Assembly: GCF_031191205.1 (NCBI RefSeq)
Contig: NZ_CP133470.1
Coordinates: forward strand, 1,123,501-1,187,500
Reading direction: 5' to 3'
DNA from: Haemophilus parainfluenzae ATCC 33392
GTDB lineage: Bacteria; Pseudomonadota; Gammaproteobacteria; Enterobacterales; Pasteurellaceae
Length of the DNA stretch: 64,000 bases
Shown: positions 1 to 9,455 of the stretch, in pieces
Position numbering within the stretch: position 1 is the first letter of the stretch
Layout: every line of letters begins with the position of its first letter
Notes under the pieces: model-generated
The model's database searches: none
What the model saw: only the letters and a program-made list of their open reading frames with translations
Told to the model about the DNA's origin: nothing
Position numbers and translations under genes: made by a program

Positions 1-437
1 CTATTCCTGAAGCGGCTCAGCTTGTTATTCAGGCTGGAGCAATGGCAAAAGGTGGTGATGTTTTCATTTTAGATATGGGTGAACCAGTTAAAATAGTAGA
101 TTTAGCTAAAAACTTAGTTCAGTTATCAGGACTCTCAGTTAAGGATGAAAACAACCCGAAAGGTGATGTTGAGATTACTTATACTGGGTTGCGACCAGGA
201 GAGAAGTTGTATGAAGAATTGTTAATTGGTGGAGACAACGTTCGTAAAACAAGCCACCCCCGTATCATGACTGCTGAAGAGGTTTATTTACCGTTTGAGC
301 AATTATCTGAAGTATTGGCTGAATTAGAGAGTTCTTGCAGAGATGCCAATTATATGGCTATTCGTCAAACATTGCTAAATGCTCCTACAGGTTTTAACCC
401 GACTACAGAAATTGTAGATGTATTATATAAGGATTGA
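1..437 (+). CDS. Nucleotide-sugar dehydratase, WbpM/FlaA1/CapD family, C-terminal fragment
   Basis: The open frame continues to the window edge; it is already readable from base 3 (IPEAAQLVIQAGAMAKGG), so the ATG at 42 is internal and the start lies upstream of the window. The visible 145 or so residues are the C-terminal end of the polytopic membrane sugar 4,6-dehydratases (WbpM, FlaA1, CapD), recognisable from the conserved stretch GGDVFILDMGEPVKI and the later GLRPGEKLYEELL. Members of this family convert UDP-GlcNAc-type sugars into 4-keto-6-deoxy sugars for surface glycans. The stop lies just upstream of the next gene, an O-antigen ligase/polymerase, so it is probably the upstream partner in one LOS/O-antigen operon. 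The exact substrate cannot be told from the fragment. Confidence 0.85.
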   Translation, partial: IPEAAQLVIQAGAMAKGGDVFILDMGEPVKIVDLAKNLVQLSGLSVKDENNPKGDVEITYTGLRPGEKLYEELLIGGDNVRKTSHPRIMTAEEVYLPFEQLSEVLAELESSCRDANYMAIRQTLLNAPTGFNPTTEIVDVLYKD

Positions 438-442
438 GATTT

Positions 443-1690
443 ATGCATAATATAGGAGTTTTCCCTAAGTTATTTATTAATGCATCTATATTTTTATTTT
501 TTACTTTACTTTTGATATTCCCTAAAGGATATAACTACGGCTCGACTGCTTTATTAATTTTAAGTGTATTATTTTTGTGTTATTTACTCTATAAGAGAGC
601 AAGTTTCTCAGCAATAGTGAAGCAGAATAAAGCTATTTTTGTTGTGACTACTTTTTATTTTTTAGTTTCGCTTTTCTTTATTTTTTTTCATGGAGAAAAA
701 TTTAACTTAATTGATAATCCACTAAGAGCATTTTTATTTCTTTCTGTAATTATTTTTATCGCTTATAGTTCAGTTAAATTTGATATATTGCTCTATAGCA
801 TTCCTTTAGGTTCTTTTATTTCAGGTATTGTAGCACTCTATCAGTATTATATTTTAAACTTAGAAAGTGCTTTTTATAACCAAATGAAGATCCAGTCTGG
901 GGATATGGCGATGTCATTAGGCTTATTTAGTTTTGTTATTGCATTTCATTTATTAGATGTAAATAAATATAAGCAAAAACTGGTTGCGTTAGTAATCCTC
1001 TTTGGAATATTCGGAGTTTTAGCAAGTCTACTTTCTTTTGCTAGAGGAGGATGGATTGGAGTCCCAATTTTATTACTAATTCTTATTTTCTTATATAGAC
1101 ATTTATTATCTAAGAAACTTCTATTAGGTGGAATCACTTTTTTATGTATTATCTCAGTAGTATTAACAGTAAATAATAAATTTGTTAATCGCCTATCTGA
1201 AGCACAATATGAATTAAAATTATATTTATCTGGAGATAATAAGGTAAGTTCTATTGGAGAGCGCCTAGATATGTGGACGATTGGTTCAAAAGCTTTTTTA
1301 GAACACCCAATTTCTGGGTGGAGTTTAAAAGAATTAGATTATTATAAAAAAGATTTAGCTGATAAAGATGTTGTAACTAAGGCGTCAATCTCGTTTTTAC
1401 ATTTACATAATCAATTTATAGACGAATTAGCAAAGAAAGGGATATTGGGAGGAATTGCCATATTAAGTATTTTTATTGTCCCTTTACACTTATTCTACAG
1501 AAAAGTAGTGGGCCAGGGGAATAAAAGAATAAAATTTATTTCGATATTAGGTATTATTCATGTACTATCAACGATTATTTACTGCATGAGTCAGGCATTT
1601 CTTGCACATAATTCAGGAAATATCTTTTACTTCTTTGTTCTATTTCTATTTTATTCTTTCATGGTTAATGAAAGTACTAGATCTGAATAA
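443..1690 (+). CDS. O-antigen ligase/polymerase family membrane protein (WaaL/Wzy-like)
   Basis: About 415 residues with roughly ten to twelve hydrophobic helices. Two features are typical of the Wzy_C family: a SFARGGWIG stretch near the middle (about residue 200) and LHNQFIDELAKKGILGG in the last third, where a periplasmic loop histidine is expected. Such proteins either polymerise O-units or ligate glycan to lipid A-core in the inner membrane. A frame with a TTG start at 434 also exists, but ATG 443 has an AAGGA 9 bases upstream and fits better. The gene follows the sugar dehydratase within a few bases and precedes rfbB; this order, ending in pepB-ndk, is that of the hmg LOS locus of H. 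influenzae. Ligase versus polymerase is undecided. Confidence 0.75.
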   Translation: MHNIGVFPKLFINASIFLFFTLLLIFPKGYNYGSTALLILSVLFLCYLLYKRASFSAIVKQNKAIFVVTTFYFLVSLFFIFFHGEKFNLIDNPLRAFLFLSVIIFIAYSSVKFDILLYSIPLGSFISGIVALYQYYILNLESAFYNQMKIQSGDMAMSLGLFSFVIAFHLLDVNKYKQKLVALVILFGIFGVLASLLSFARGGWIGVPILLLILIFLYRHLLSKKLLLGGITFLCIISVVLTVNNKFVNRLSEAQYELKLYLSGDNKVSSIGERLDMWTIGSKAFLEHPISGWSLKELDYYKKDLADKDVVTKASISFLHLHNQFIDELAKKGILGGIAILSIFIVPLHLFYRKVVGQGNKRIKFISILGIIHVLSTIIYCMSQAFLAHNSGNIFYFFVLFLFYSFMVNESTRSE

Positions 1691-1705
1691 ATTCTACTTC
1701 CTTTT

Positions 1706-2719
1706 ATGAGCAAAAGAATTCTCATCACCGGTGGTTCCGGTTTCATCGGTTCCGCTCTTATTCGGTATATTATTAATCAGACTCAATATTCCGTTATCAA
1801 TATTGATAAGCTGACATATGCGGCAAATCAATCATCTTTGAAAGAGGTAGAAAATAATCCTCGCTATGCTTTTGAGCAAATTGATATTTGTGATCTTAAG
1901 GCTATAGGAAACATTTTTGAAAAATATCAGCCAGATGCGGTGATGCATTTGGCGGCAGAAAGTCATGTTGACCGTTCTATTACGGGAGCGGCTGATTTTA
2001 TTCAAACCAATATTGTTGGTACTTATACATTGTTAGAGGTTGTTAAGAATTATTGGCATACCTTAGACAAAGCTAAAAAAACGACCTTTCGATTCCATCA
2101 TATTTCTACAGATGAAGTGTATGGGGATTTATCCTTTTCTGAACCGGCCTTTACTGAACATTCCCCTTATCATCCGAGTAGCCCTTATTCAGCCTCAAAA
2201 GCGGCAAGTGACCATTTGGTGCACGCTTGGCATCGCACTTATGGTTTGCCGGTGATTATCACAAACAGTTCCAATAACTATGGGGCTTATCAACACGCTG
2301 AAAAGCTTATCCCTTTAATGATTTCAAATGCTGTGATGGGAAAGCCTTTGCCTATTTATGGTGATGGGCGGCAAATTCGTGATTGGTTATTTGTGGAAGA
2401 TCATGTTCAAGCCTTATATTTAGTTTTGACAAAAGGTCGAGTCGGGGAAAGTTATAATATTGGTGGAAATTGTGAAAAAACGAACCTTGAAGTAGTTAAA
2501 ATGATTTGTGAACTACTCGAAGAACTGGTGCCAAATAAGCCTAATCACATTAAGTATTACGAAGATTTAATTACTTTTGTAAAAGACCGACCAGGTCACG
2601 ATGTACGATATTCATTAGATTGTTCTAAAATTCATGCAGAATTAGGTTGGCAACCGCAAATAACCTTTGAACAAGGACTTCGTCAGACGGTAAAATGGTA
2701 CCTAGAGAATAATAGATAA
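1706..2719 (+). CDS. rfbB: dTDP-glucose 4,6-dehydratase
   Basis: 337 residues, the usual length for RfbB/RmlB/RffG. The N-terminus has the NAD-binding glycine motif [10 protein letters not shown] (about residues 8-17). Further in are the catalytic TDEVYGD (threonine, aspartate, glutamate) and YSASKAASD, which holds the tyrosine and lysine of the short-chain dehydrogenase dyad. The enzyme converts dTDP-glucose to dTDP-4-keto-6-deoxyglucose, the branch point for rhamnose, fucosamine and other LOS sugars. It lies 15 bases after the O-antigen ligase/polymerase gene and 18 bases before pepB, so it is probably the last gene of the glycan locus. No other rml genes are in the window. Confidence 0.92.
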   Translation: MSKRILITGGSGFIGSALIRYIINQTQYSVINIDKLTYAANQSSLKEVENNPRYAFEQIDICDLKAIGNIFEKYQPDAVMHLAAESHVDRSITGAADFIQTNIVGTYTLLEVVKNYWHTLDKAKKTTFRFHHISTDEVYGDLSFSEPAFTEHSPYHPSSPYSASKAASDHLVHAWHRTYGLPVIITNSSNNYGAYQHAEKLIPLMISNAVMGKPLPIYGDGRQIRDWLFVEDHVQALYLVLTKGRVGESYNIGGNCEKTNLEVVKMICELLEELVPNKPNHIKYYEDLITFVKDRPGHDVRYSLDCSKIHAELGWQPQITFEQGLRQTVKWYLENNR

Positions 2720-2737
2720 ATAAAGGAGAAGAACCTC

Positions 2738-4039
2738 ATGCAAATTACATTATCAACTACTCCCTCTTCGGAGAGTTGGGGCAAAAATGCCATTTTAAGT
2801 TTTAATCAAGATCAAGCCGTTATTCATCTTAAAGATGATGAAAAATCGAACCTTGTTTTAGTCCAAAAAGCCGCACGTAAGTTACGTGGGCAAGGCATTA
2901 AAGACGTTGAACTTGTGGGGGATGCATGGGAATTAGAAAATTGCTGGGCATTTTATCAAGGTTTTTACTCGGCGAAGCAAGATTATTCTGTTGAATTTCC
3001 TCATTTAGATGATGAGCCACAAGATGAATTATTAGCTCGTATCGAGTGCGGTGATTTTGTGCGTGGCATTATTAATGAACCGGCACAAACCCTTACGCCG
3101 GTTAAATTAGCTGAACGCGCGGCTGAGTTTATTTCTAAACAAGCCGAAAGTTATGCCGATAAAAGTGCGGTCAGTTTTCAAATCATTTATGGTGAAGCAT
3201 TAAAAGAGCAGGGCTATCACGGGATCTTTACTGTGGGTCGAGGTTCTGTTAATCCACCAGCTATGTTGCAATTAGATTTTAACCCAACTAATGATCCAAA
3301 TGCGCCCGTATTAGCCTGTCTAGTGGGTAAAGGTATTACTTTTGACAGTGGTGGTTACAGCATCAAACCAAGTGATGGCATGAGCACTATGCGTACTGAT
3401 ATGGGCGGCGCTGCGTTATTAACAGGCGCGCTAGGATTTGCTATTGCACACGGTTTAAATCAACGTGTAAAACTCTATCTATGCTGTGCGGAAAACTTGG
3501 TGAGCGGTAATGCATTCAAATTGGGTGATATCATCACGTATAAAAATGGTGTAACCGCTGAAATTTTAAATACTGATGCGGAAGGGCGTTTAGTATTAGC
3601 AGACGGTTTAATTGAAGCTGATAGCCAAAATCCACAATTTATTGTCGATTGTGCAACCTTAACCGGTGCGGCGAAAGTCGCTGTCGGTAATGATTACCAC
3701 AGTGTACTTTCTATGGATGATGCGTTAGTAAATAGCTTATTTCAAGCCGCCAAAGAAGAAAATGAACCATTCTGGCGTTTACCTTTTGAAGCGTTTCATC
3801 GTAGCCAAATCACGTCTTCTTTTGCTGATATCGCAAATACAGGTACAGCACCAGTTGTGGCGGGGGCAAGTACTGCAACAGCATTTTTATCGTATTTTGT
3901 GAAGAACTATCAACAACGTTGGTTGCATATTGATTGTTCGGCCACTTATCGTAAATCAGGTAGTGATTTATGGGCGGTTGGTGCAACCGGAATTGGTGTG
4001 AAAACTTTAGCAAATTTATTAGTAACGAAAGCAAGTTAA
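2738..4039 (+). CDS. pepB: Aminopeptidase B (peptidase B, M17 family)
   Basis: 433 residues, close to E. coli PepB (427). The C-terminal half carries the leucyl-aminopeptidase signature NTDAEGRL, with the metal-binding Asp and Glu, and upstream [15 protein letters not shown] with the other metal ligands. This is a cytosolic di-metal exopeptidase that clips N-terminal residues from peptides. The start has a strong ribosome binding site (AAAGGAGAAG) 8-10 bases upstream. An uptake signal copy lies inside the gene at 3163-3171, the first one in the window. It is followed after 10 bases by ndk, the same pair seen in H. influenzae. Confidence 0.93.
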   Translation: MQITLSTTPSSESWGKNAILSFNQDQAVIHLKDDEKSNLVLVQKAARKLRGQGIKDVELVGDAWELENCWAFYQGFYSAKQDYSVEFPHLDDEPQDELLARIECGDFVRGIINEPAQTLTPVKLAERAAEFISKQAESYADKSAVSFQIIYGEALKEQGYHGIFTVGRGSVNPPAMLQLDFNPTNDPNAPVLACLVGKGITFDSGGYSIKPSDGMSTMRTDMGGAALLTGALGFAIAHGLNQRVKLYLCCAENLVSGNAFKLGDIITYKNGVTAEILNTDAEGRLVLADGLIEADSQNPQFIVDCATLTGAAKVAVGNDYHSVLSMDDALVNSLFQAAKEENEPFWRLPFEAFHRSQITSSFADIANTGTAPVVAGASTATAFLSYFVKNYQQRWLHIDCSATYRKSGSDLWAVGATGIGVKTLANLLVTKAS

Positions 4040-4049
4040 GTAGGATTTT

Positions 4050-4469
4050 ATGACAGAACGTACTTTTTCAATTATCAAACCCGATGCAGTAAAGCGTCAT
4101 TTAATTGGTGCTATTTTAGGACGTTTTGAATCACAGGGATTCCGTGTCGTTGCCCTTAAAATGGTGCAATTAACCAAAGAACAGGCGGAAGGTTTCTATG
4201 CAGAACATCAAGGTAAACCATTTTTTGACCCGTTGGTGGAGTATATGCTCTCTGGCCCGATAGTGGTTTCTGTATTGGAAAAAGAAAATGCCGTAAAAGA
4301 TTACCGCACTTTGATTGGTTCAACGAATCCAGCTGAGGCGGCAGAAGGTACTATCCGTAAAGACTTCGCGTTAAGCCAGCGTGAAAACTCTGTTCATGGT
4401 TCTGATAGCATTGAAAGCGCAAAACGAGAAATTGCTTATTTCTTCGTAGATTCAGAAATCCAACCGTAA
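4050..4469 (+). CDS. ndk: Nucleoside diphosphate kinase
   Basis: 139 residues, full length for the family. The active-site segment reads NSVHGSDS, whose histidine carries the phosphate between NTP donor and NDP acceptor; the start [12 protein letters not shown] is also canonical. The enzyme balances cytosolic NTP pools. It is closely spaced behind pepB and ends at a strong hairpin terminator shared with the convergent ABC transporter operon. Confidence 0.96.
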   Translation: MTERTFSIIKPDAVKRHLIGAILGRFESQGFRVVALKMVQLTKEQAEGFYAEHQGKPFFDPLVEYMLSGPIVVSVLEKENAVKDYRTLIGSTNPAEAAEGTIRKDFALSQRENSVHGSDSIESAKREIAYFFVDSEIQP

Positions 4470-4482
4470 TTCATTTCTATAA

Positions 4483-4517
4483 AAAAGCACTTAGTGAATC
4501 GCTAAGTGCTTTTATTT
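4483..4517. terminator. Bidirectional Rho-independent terminator between ndk and the BtuD-like gene
   Basis: A 12-bp stem (AAAAGCACTTAG / CTAAGTGCTTTT) with a 7-base loop. It has T-rich DNA on the right and an A-run on the left, so it can stop transcription from both converging genes. Confidence 0.85.
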
Positions 4518-5249
4518 TTATTGCTTTTCAATTTTTGAGATAGTCTTTTCCAGAGGATCAATCTCAGCACGAATATGAAAGGCTTTCGCCAAATTTTCCG
4601 CATTTAATACGGCTTGCGTTTCACCGACTGCTAACAATTTGCCTTGTTCTAATAGAATAATTTCATCACAAAATTGATAAGCCAATGAAAGGTGATGAAT
4701 TGCGACGATGCATGTGTGTTGTGGTGTGAGTGATTTAAGCTGTTCCATCATATCAATTTGATAATAAGGGTCGAGTGGCGCAATCGGCTCATCGACCAAT
4801 AAAACGGGGGATTCTTTAATACTGCAACGAGCAAGTTGTACTCGTGCTTTTTCGCCTCCAGAAAGTTGTTGAAATGGCTTATCGAGTAAATGTGTTACCG
4901 CAAATTTTTCTGAAAACGCTTGAATTTTTGACCGCTCTTTTTCTTTTGGTAATGGAGCTGCCAAGCCTAATGCAATCACATCATAAACGGATAAATCCCA
5001 ATGAATTTGTGTATTCTGTGCGAGGTAAGCAATGTGTTGGCTTTTTTCAGTCGCGTTCATCTTACTTAATGGCTGAGCATCAAACCAGATTTCTCCTTGT
5101 TTGAGGGGCAAGATGCCCGCAATGGTTTTTAATAAGGTAGATTTCCCCGCACCATTGGCACCCATAATGCCAATCAATTTACCTGATGGAAGCGTACAGT
5201 TGATGTCATTTAAGCAATAGGATTGGGTGAGTTTTTCAATTCTAATCAT
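4518..5249 (-). CDS. ABC transporter ATP-binding protein, BtuD/FecE type
   Basis: 243 residues. Walker A is GANGAGKST, the signature is LSGGEKARVQLA, Walker B is VLLVDEPIAPLD, and a switch histidine lies in VAIHH. The closest families are ATPases of the vitamin B12, heme and siderophore importers (BtuD, FecE). It overlaps the end of the permease gene by 8 bases, so the two are translationally coupled. With the permease, the binding protein and the TonB-dependent receptor upstream it makes a full outer-to-inner membrane uptake route. The substrate is not proven; cobalamin is favoured because the set has the composition of Btu. Confidence 0.8.
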   Translation of the reverse strand: MIRIEKLTQSYCLNDINCTLPSGKLIGIMGANGAGKSTLLKTIAGILPLKQGEIWFDAQPLSKMNATEKSQHIAYLAQNTQIHWDLSVYDVIALGLAAPLPKEKERSKIQAFSEKFAVTHLLDKPFQQLSGGEKARVQLARCSIKESPVLLVDEPIAPLDPYYQIDMMEQLKSLTPQHTCIVAIHHLSLAYQFCDEIILLEQGKLLAVGETQAVLNAENLAKAFHIRAEIDPLEKTISKIEKQ

Positions 5250-6219
5250 AGATTTTTCTCTGTTGCGTTAATAACATCCAAATCAAGCAAGGGGCACCGA
5301 TAAGTGCGGTCAATGTGCCGATGTAAATATGTGAAAATAGTGGGATATATAAAATCGCCAAATCAGCCAATAAGAGCAGTAAAGCCCCAATTAACGCGCT
5401 GGTGAGATAAAGTTGTGATGGGCGAGCTTTCAGTAAAATACGGGCGAAGTGTGGCGCGATTAAGCCGATAAAGCCAATAGTGCCGGTTTGCGGAATGGTT
5501 GCCCCAACTAATAAAGCCACACCAAAGGTACTGATGAAAAAGCTACGTTTTGGATCCACGCCCATTGTGCTCGCTGTTTCTTCACCAAAGGTGAGTAAAT
5601 CTAAGTATCGGCGAGTGTGGTATAAACAGAAAATTCCCGCCAAAACAATCTGGAGTGAAATAAGCAGGGTATCTAATTTAGCCCACATTAATGAGCCTTG
5701 TAACCAACGATAAAGTTCAGCTAATGCCCATGGGCTTTCCGCGTTGGAAAGCAGTAATGCGATTGCTGATCCAAGCAACATATTGACCGCTAAACCACTT
5801 AGAATCATCATCGTAGTGCCGTAGTTTTGGGCGATCAAATACACGATTAAAAAGCTTAAAAGTGCACCAATCACACCACCGGCTAAGAGCAGTGAAAATG
5901 GCACGGAAAAATAATAAAGGATAAATACACTAGCCGCTGTGGCTCCAGAACTACTACCAAGTAAGCCAGGACTGGCTAATGGATTTTGGAAAATACCTTG
6001 CATCGCATTGCCCGCTATTGCTAGGCTAGCGCCCGTCAATAAAGCTAAACCAATGCGTGGAAAACGAATATCCCACAGTACCATCGAGCGCATATCCGTG
6101 AGCACACCATCCGCATTTTTGAGATGGGCAAAGTCGCCGAGCTGATGATAAATCGCAAAGCCGCTAATCAACAGCAACGCGAAGAAAAGTGCGGTATTTA
6201 ATTTTAGTGTTTTGGTCAA
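5242..6219 (-). CDS. ABC importer permease, FecCD/BtuC family
   Basis: 325 residues with about ten hydrophobic segments. It contains the family landmarks NPLASPGLLGSSSGA (residues about 81-95) and GTIGFIGLIAPHFAR, the latter belonging to the coupling-helix region that contacts the ATPase. BtuC-like permeases work as homodimers moving metal chelates or corrinoids from the binding protein. It starts downstream of the binding-protein gene after a gap of 227 bases that holds a palindromic repeat element, and runs into the ATPase gene. A weak internal promoter for this half of the operon cannot be ruled out. Confidence 0.82.
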   Translation of the reverse strand: MTKTLKLNTALFFALLLISGFAIYHQLGDFAHLKNADGVLTDMRSMVLWDIRFPRIGLALLTGASLAIAGNAMQGIFQNPLASPGLLGSSSGATAASVFILYYFSVPFSLLLAGGVIGALLSFLIVYLIAQNYGTTMMILSGLAVNMLLGSAIALLLSNAESPWALAELYRWLQGSLMWAKLDTLLISLQIVLAGIFCLYHTRRYLDLLTFGEETASTMGVDPKRSFFISTFGVALLVGATIPQTGTIGFIGLIAPHFARILLKARPSQLYLTSALIGALLLLLADLAILYIPLFSHIYIGTLTALIGAPCLIWMLLTQQRKIYD

Positions 6220-6270
6220 TGATCAATTTCCTATGTAATCCAAATATCATTTGTTAATTTGATTTTGTCG

Positions 6271-6435
6271 AATCTCCCCTAACCCCTCTTTGCTAAAGAG
6301 GGGGATTATAGTGTCGGGATTTATAATTCTGATGTTTTATTTTAATCATTTATACATAAAAATTGTAATTACATCACCCTAGGTTAATTTAATAATGAAA
6401 TCCCCCTCTTTAGCAAAGAGGGGTTAGGGGAGATT
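6271..6435. repeat. Palindromic repeat element, copy 1
   Basis: A 165-base element with two perfect 37-base inverted arms (6271-6307 and 6399-6435). Each arm is itself a hairpin (CCCCTCTTT GCT AAAGAGGGG) preceded by TCCCCTAA. The AT-rich interior has no reading frame of note. A related element lies at 17571-17768. It resembles a non-autonomous miniature element or REP-like repeat and sits between the binding-protein and permease genes of one operon, where its transcript would form strong stems. Confidence 0.8.
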
Positions 6436-6446
6436 TGTCAGCTACA

Positions 6447-7232
6447 TTATTTTAATTGTTGATAAATCTTCTCCGCCCCTTGCCACACGCCATGATCGAA
6501 GCAATAGGTATATTTCATTGGGATGCTGACAAGCGGTTGGTTTTTGAAGAAATCTTGCAACATAGGGTGGTGCAGTAATTCGGCTTGTGCATTGTAACCT
6601 TGTTTGTCAGTCAGAGAAATCAGTACATTTGGTTGGCTTAAAATCACTTTTTCTAACGAGAAATTTTGTGCGGTAAGTGGTGTTTTTAACGGTGTTAATC
6701 CGAGTAAACTTAACAGCACGGGATATTGCGGATAATAACTTTCTACCACACCAGTTTCTGACAAAATCAGTGTGTCAGTAAGCGGTCGATTTAAATGAAA
6801 GTTTTGCGATTTGAGTTTTGTCACTAAATCAGCCGCCTTTTGCTCATTACCCAGTTGTTTGCCTAATTCTAGAATCAGCGCAAATAATTCATCAGGCGTT
6901 TGTGGGCTGTCGTTAATGGGAATAATCTTCACACCGAGTTTTTTCAGCTCTGTGACTAATTGTGGATAAAAGGTTTCATTAATCAGAATAGTTTTATCCA
7001 AATAGGGCAATAATTCCGTTAATTGCGGTTCCAGAACAGGTTTATCGGTATTGATTTTGTCTAACATCATCAACGGTTTTTTCGAATAAGGTGACTGTGC
7101 GGCAATTTGCGATGATTCAGCCAGTTCAATAAGCAGCCTGTCACTGCAAAGTGTGAGCGAGACAAATTGTTCCGAAGCCTGAGCGGTAAACGGAAGGAAA
7201 AGTGCGGTTAAAATTAAGCGAGTTTTTTGCAT
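6447..7232 (-). CDS. Periplasmic substrate-binding protein, BtuF-like
   Basis: 261 residues starting with a signal peptide (MQKTRLILTALFLPFTAQA, cleavage likely before SEQF). The fold signals are those of the helical-backbone clamp proteins: VSLTLCSDRLLIELA near the N-terminus, then ELLPYLDKTILIN, and a second lobe from about residue 150. It is slightly short relative to siderophore-binding proteins and matches BtuF (266) in length. It would deliver its ligand to the permease encoded downstream. The gene lies 73 bases after the TonB-dependent receptor, with a terminator hairpin between them, so it may be transcribed partly by read-through. Confidence 0.72.
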   Translation of the reverse strand: MQKTRLILTALFLPFTAQASEQFVSLTLCSDRLLIELAESSQIAAQSPYSKKPLMMLDKINTDKPVLEPQLTELLPYLDKTILINETFYPQLVTELKKLGVKIIPINDSPQTPDELFALILELGKQLGNEQKAADLVTKLKSQNFHLNRPLTDTLILSETGVVESYYPQYPVLLSLLGLTPLKTPLTAQNFSLEKVILSQPNVLISLTDKQGYNAQAELLHHPMLQDFFKNQPLVSIPMKYTYCFDHGVWQGAEKIYQQLK

Positions 7233-7265
7233 ATGGATAATGATACGCTACGCCATCAAGAATGT

Positions 7266-7287
7266 AAAAAGGCGTGCTAAGCACGCC
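7266..7287 (-). terminator. Terminator after the TonB-dependent receptor gene
   Basis: On the minus strand GGCGTGC-TTA-GCACGCC is followed by TTTTTAC. The 7-bp GC-rich stem lies 18 bases after the receptor stop codon and upstream of the binding-protein gene, so the receptor is probably expressed above the ABC genes. Confidence 0.75.
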
Positions 7288-7305
7288 CTTATGAGTGGGT
7301 AATAA

Positions 7306-9228
7306 TTAGAACGATCCTTTCAACCCAACGTAAACATTACGTCCTTCTTGGCCGTAGCCCAGTACGTTTTCATATTTTTTATTGAATACGTTGTTAAGGT
7401 TAGCGTAAATTGTCAAGCTATCCGCCACTTTATAATTTACGCCTAAGTTTGCCAAGGTGTAAGATGGCAATTTCACTTTATGCGTGCTGTAAGTCGGTGA
7501 ATAGTAGGTATCCATGCGTTTGCCTGTGTAAGATACATTTACATCCGCACCCAATTTTTCAGTGATTTGGTATGCTAAGCCCGCGTTCGCTAAATGTTTT
7601 GGACGACGTGCTAATTCAGCGCCTTTACTATCTCGGGTTTGCGTGTAGGTGTAGTTCGCATAAGCAGTTAATGCATCGGTGATTTTACCGTTGTAAGTCA
7701 CTTCAACACCTTTCACTTTGCTCTTACCTTCAAGGTTTACGGCACGGCTTGCATAAGTGGTAAAGTTGATTACTTCACTGCTAATCGCGTTTTTCACGTT
7801 GCGAGCAAAATAAGTCACATCAAAGCTGTGGCGATTGTCATTAGTTTCAAATAAGAAGCCAACATCGCCACCTAAACTTTTCTCAGGTTGTAAATTTGGG
7901 TTGCCGATATAGCGCGCGTTGTAACCGTAATATTCAGTGATTGTCGGGTTTTGAATCGCTGAACCGAAACTTGCGTGTGCTTTCACGTTATTGTGTAAGC
8001 GGTAAGCGCCTGCAATGCGGCCTGTCCATGAATTTTCGTATTCAGAGCTATCAGTATAACGACCACTAATATTTAAGCTCTGATCTGCATCGTGCAATAA
8101 GCGATATTCTGCTGCTAAGCTTTTCTCAACAAGTTTCTTATTGCCTGCATTGTTGAAATAAGACGAGTTGAAATCTGTTTTTTGATAGTCAGTTAAGAAG
8201 CTTAAACCTTGTGTGAGACTGCCTTCACGATCGAAATTGACATCTAATTGATAGTTTGCGTTGAGTTTTTTCGCATCGTAAGCCGATGTGTAGCCAACGG
8301 TATCGCTGTCAGTTTTGAGATGGCTTACCCCAACTTTGTGTTTAAGCAATTCATCATCGTTACCTAAGAAACCACTTAATTTGAATAAGGTGTCACGTGT
8401 GCGAGTGTAGTGGCCTTTTTCATCCGTTGCGCTGTTATCAAAGTGAGCAGTTTGGCTGCTGTGAGAGGTTAAGAAATCGAAACCTTTTTGGTTATCGTCA
8501 TAGCCGAAACGAAGAGAAGCGTTATCACGATGGAATTTATCGCGTTCGCTTGAGCCACCGGTACTTACCGCTGTGCCATCTTGCGCAGTGTAGTTAAAGC
8601 GGTTTTTGCTGAGTGCTGAAATGCCTTTGGTGTGGTGACTGTCACCATGTAAAGCATAATAGAAATGGTTGTTTGAGCCTGAAAGGGTTAATGAACCATC
8701 TACCGTACGATTCGAGCCTGTGCCAAAATCGTAATCGACGTTGAAGGTTTTGCCTTTTTCTAAGCCTTTTTTCGTGGTGATATAAATTACACCACCCATT
8801 GCATCACTTCCCCAAAGGGCAGATTGCTCGCCGCGTAATACTTCGATGCGGTCGATATTGCTTAATGCTAAGCCACCGAAATCAAAGCCGTAACCAGAAA
8901 CAGGGTTCACTTTCACGCCATCAATAATCACAGCAGTGTGGTTTGCATCCGCACCACGTAAGAATACATTGGTTAGGGTGCCACGACCGCCCGACGCGCT
9001 CACGGCTAAACTTGGTACCGTTTTCAATACGTCACTGACATAAGTCGCACCACGTTGTGCAAAATCTTTTTCACTTAAAACAGTAACAGATGAGGCGGTT
9101 TGATGAAGGCTAGTTGGCGTGGCTGATGCAGAATAGACGTTAATCACATCTAATTTTGCCACGTCTTCAGCCGCAGCTAATGCTGGAATTGCTAATAAAA
9201 TCGCTGAAGTAATCACATTTTTTTTCAT
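7306..9228 (-). CDS. TonB-dependent outer-membrane receptor, BtuB-like
   Basis: 640 residues from ATG 9228, which follows AGGGA at good spacing and begins a signal peptide (MKKNVITSAILLAIPALAAA). The longer frame to 9294 has no signal peptide and is not favoured. Mature N-terminus: a TonB-box-like DVINVYSA, then a plug domain with the typical LRGADANHTAVIIDGVKVN and IDRIEVLRGEQSALWGSDAMGGVIYI. A 22-strand barrel follows and ends in the aromatic LKGSF. BtuB has the same size and plug pattern, but heme or siderophore transport is possible. The gene is followed by BtuF, BtuC and BtuD homologues, which supports cobalamin or another chelate as substrate. No cobalamin riboswitch is visible upstream. 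Confidence 0.8.
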   Translation of the reverse strand: MKKNVITSAILLAIPALAAAEDVAKLDVINVYSASATPTSLHQTASSVTVLSEKDFAQRGATYVSDVLKTVPSLAVSASGGRGTLTNVFLRGADANHTAVIIDGVKVNPVSGYGFDFGGLALSNIDRIEVLRGEQSALWGSDAMGGVIYITTKKGLEKGKTFNVDYDFGTGSNRTVDGSLTLSGSNNHFYYALHGDSHHTKGISALSKNRFNYTAQDGTAVSTGGSSERDKFHRDNASLRFGYDDNQKGFDFLTSHSSQTAHFDNSATDEKGHYTRTRDTLFKLSGFLGNDDELLKHKVGVSHLKTDSDTVGYTSAYDAKKLNANYQLDVNFDREGSLTQGLSFLTDYQKTDFNSSYFNNAGNKKLVEKSLAAEYRLLHDADQSLNISGRYTDSSEYENSWTGRIAGAYRLHNNVKAHASFGSAIQNPTITEYYGYNARYIGNPNLQPEKSLGGDVGFLFETNDNRHSFDVTYFARNVKNAISSEVINFTTYASRAVNLEGKSKVKGVEVTYNGKITDALTAYANYTYTQTRDSKGAELARRPKHLANAGLAYQITEKLGADVNVSYTGKRMDTYYSPTYSTHKVKLPSYTLANLGVNYKVADSLTIYANLNNVFNKKYENVLGYGQEGRNVYVGLKGSF

Positions 9229-9303
9229 TTTAAAATCCCTAGGATAAAAGTCTGTATAAAAGCGCCAGCAGTTTACACATTTGAGGCTTGGCAAGCAAAC
9301 CTA

Positions 9304-9328
9304 TCATGATGAAAATAACTCATCATGA
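9304..9328. promoter_or_regulatory. Perfect inverted repeat upstream of the TonB-dependent receptor
   Basis: TCATGATGA and TCATCATGA are exact complements separated by 7 bases. The site is 76 bases upstream of the receptor start and about 130 bases upstream of glyQ, a fitting position for a repressor operator. It does not match the Fur 7-1-7 consensus well. The regulator is unknown. Confidence 0.4.
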
Positions 9329-9455
9329 AAATGAATGAAATTTAAGAGAAATAAAAAATTTAAGGATTTTTCTGACCGCACTTTTTCGCCTTTATCCGCC
9401 TTATAGTTTCAAGTATAATGCCTGTATTTTTCATCACATTGTTATTAAAAAAATT

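Noticed and set aside
434..442. TTG start of the O-antigen ligase/polymerase gene
   Set aside because: ATG 443 has an AAGGA at 9-base spacing; TTG 434 has no site at a usable distance.
9229..9455. Cobalamin riboswitch upstream of the receptor
   Set aside because: None of the conserved core boxes could be found in the gap on the minus strand.
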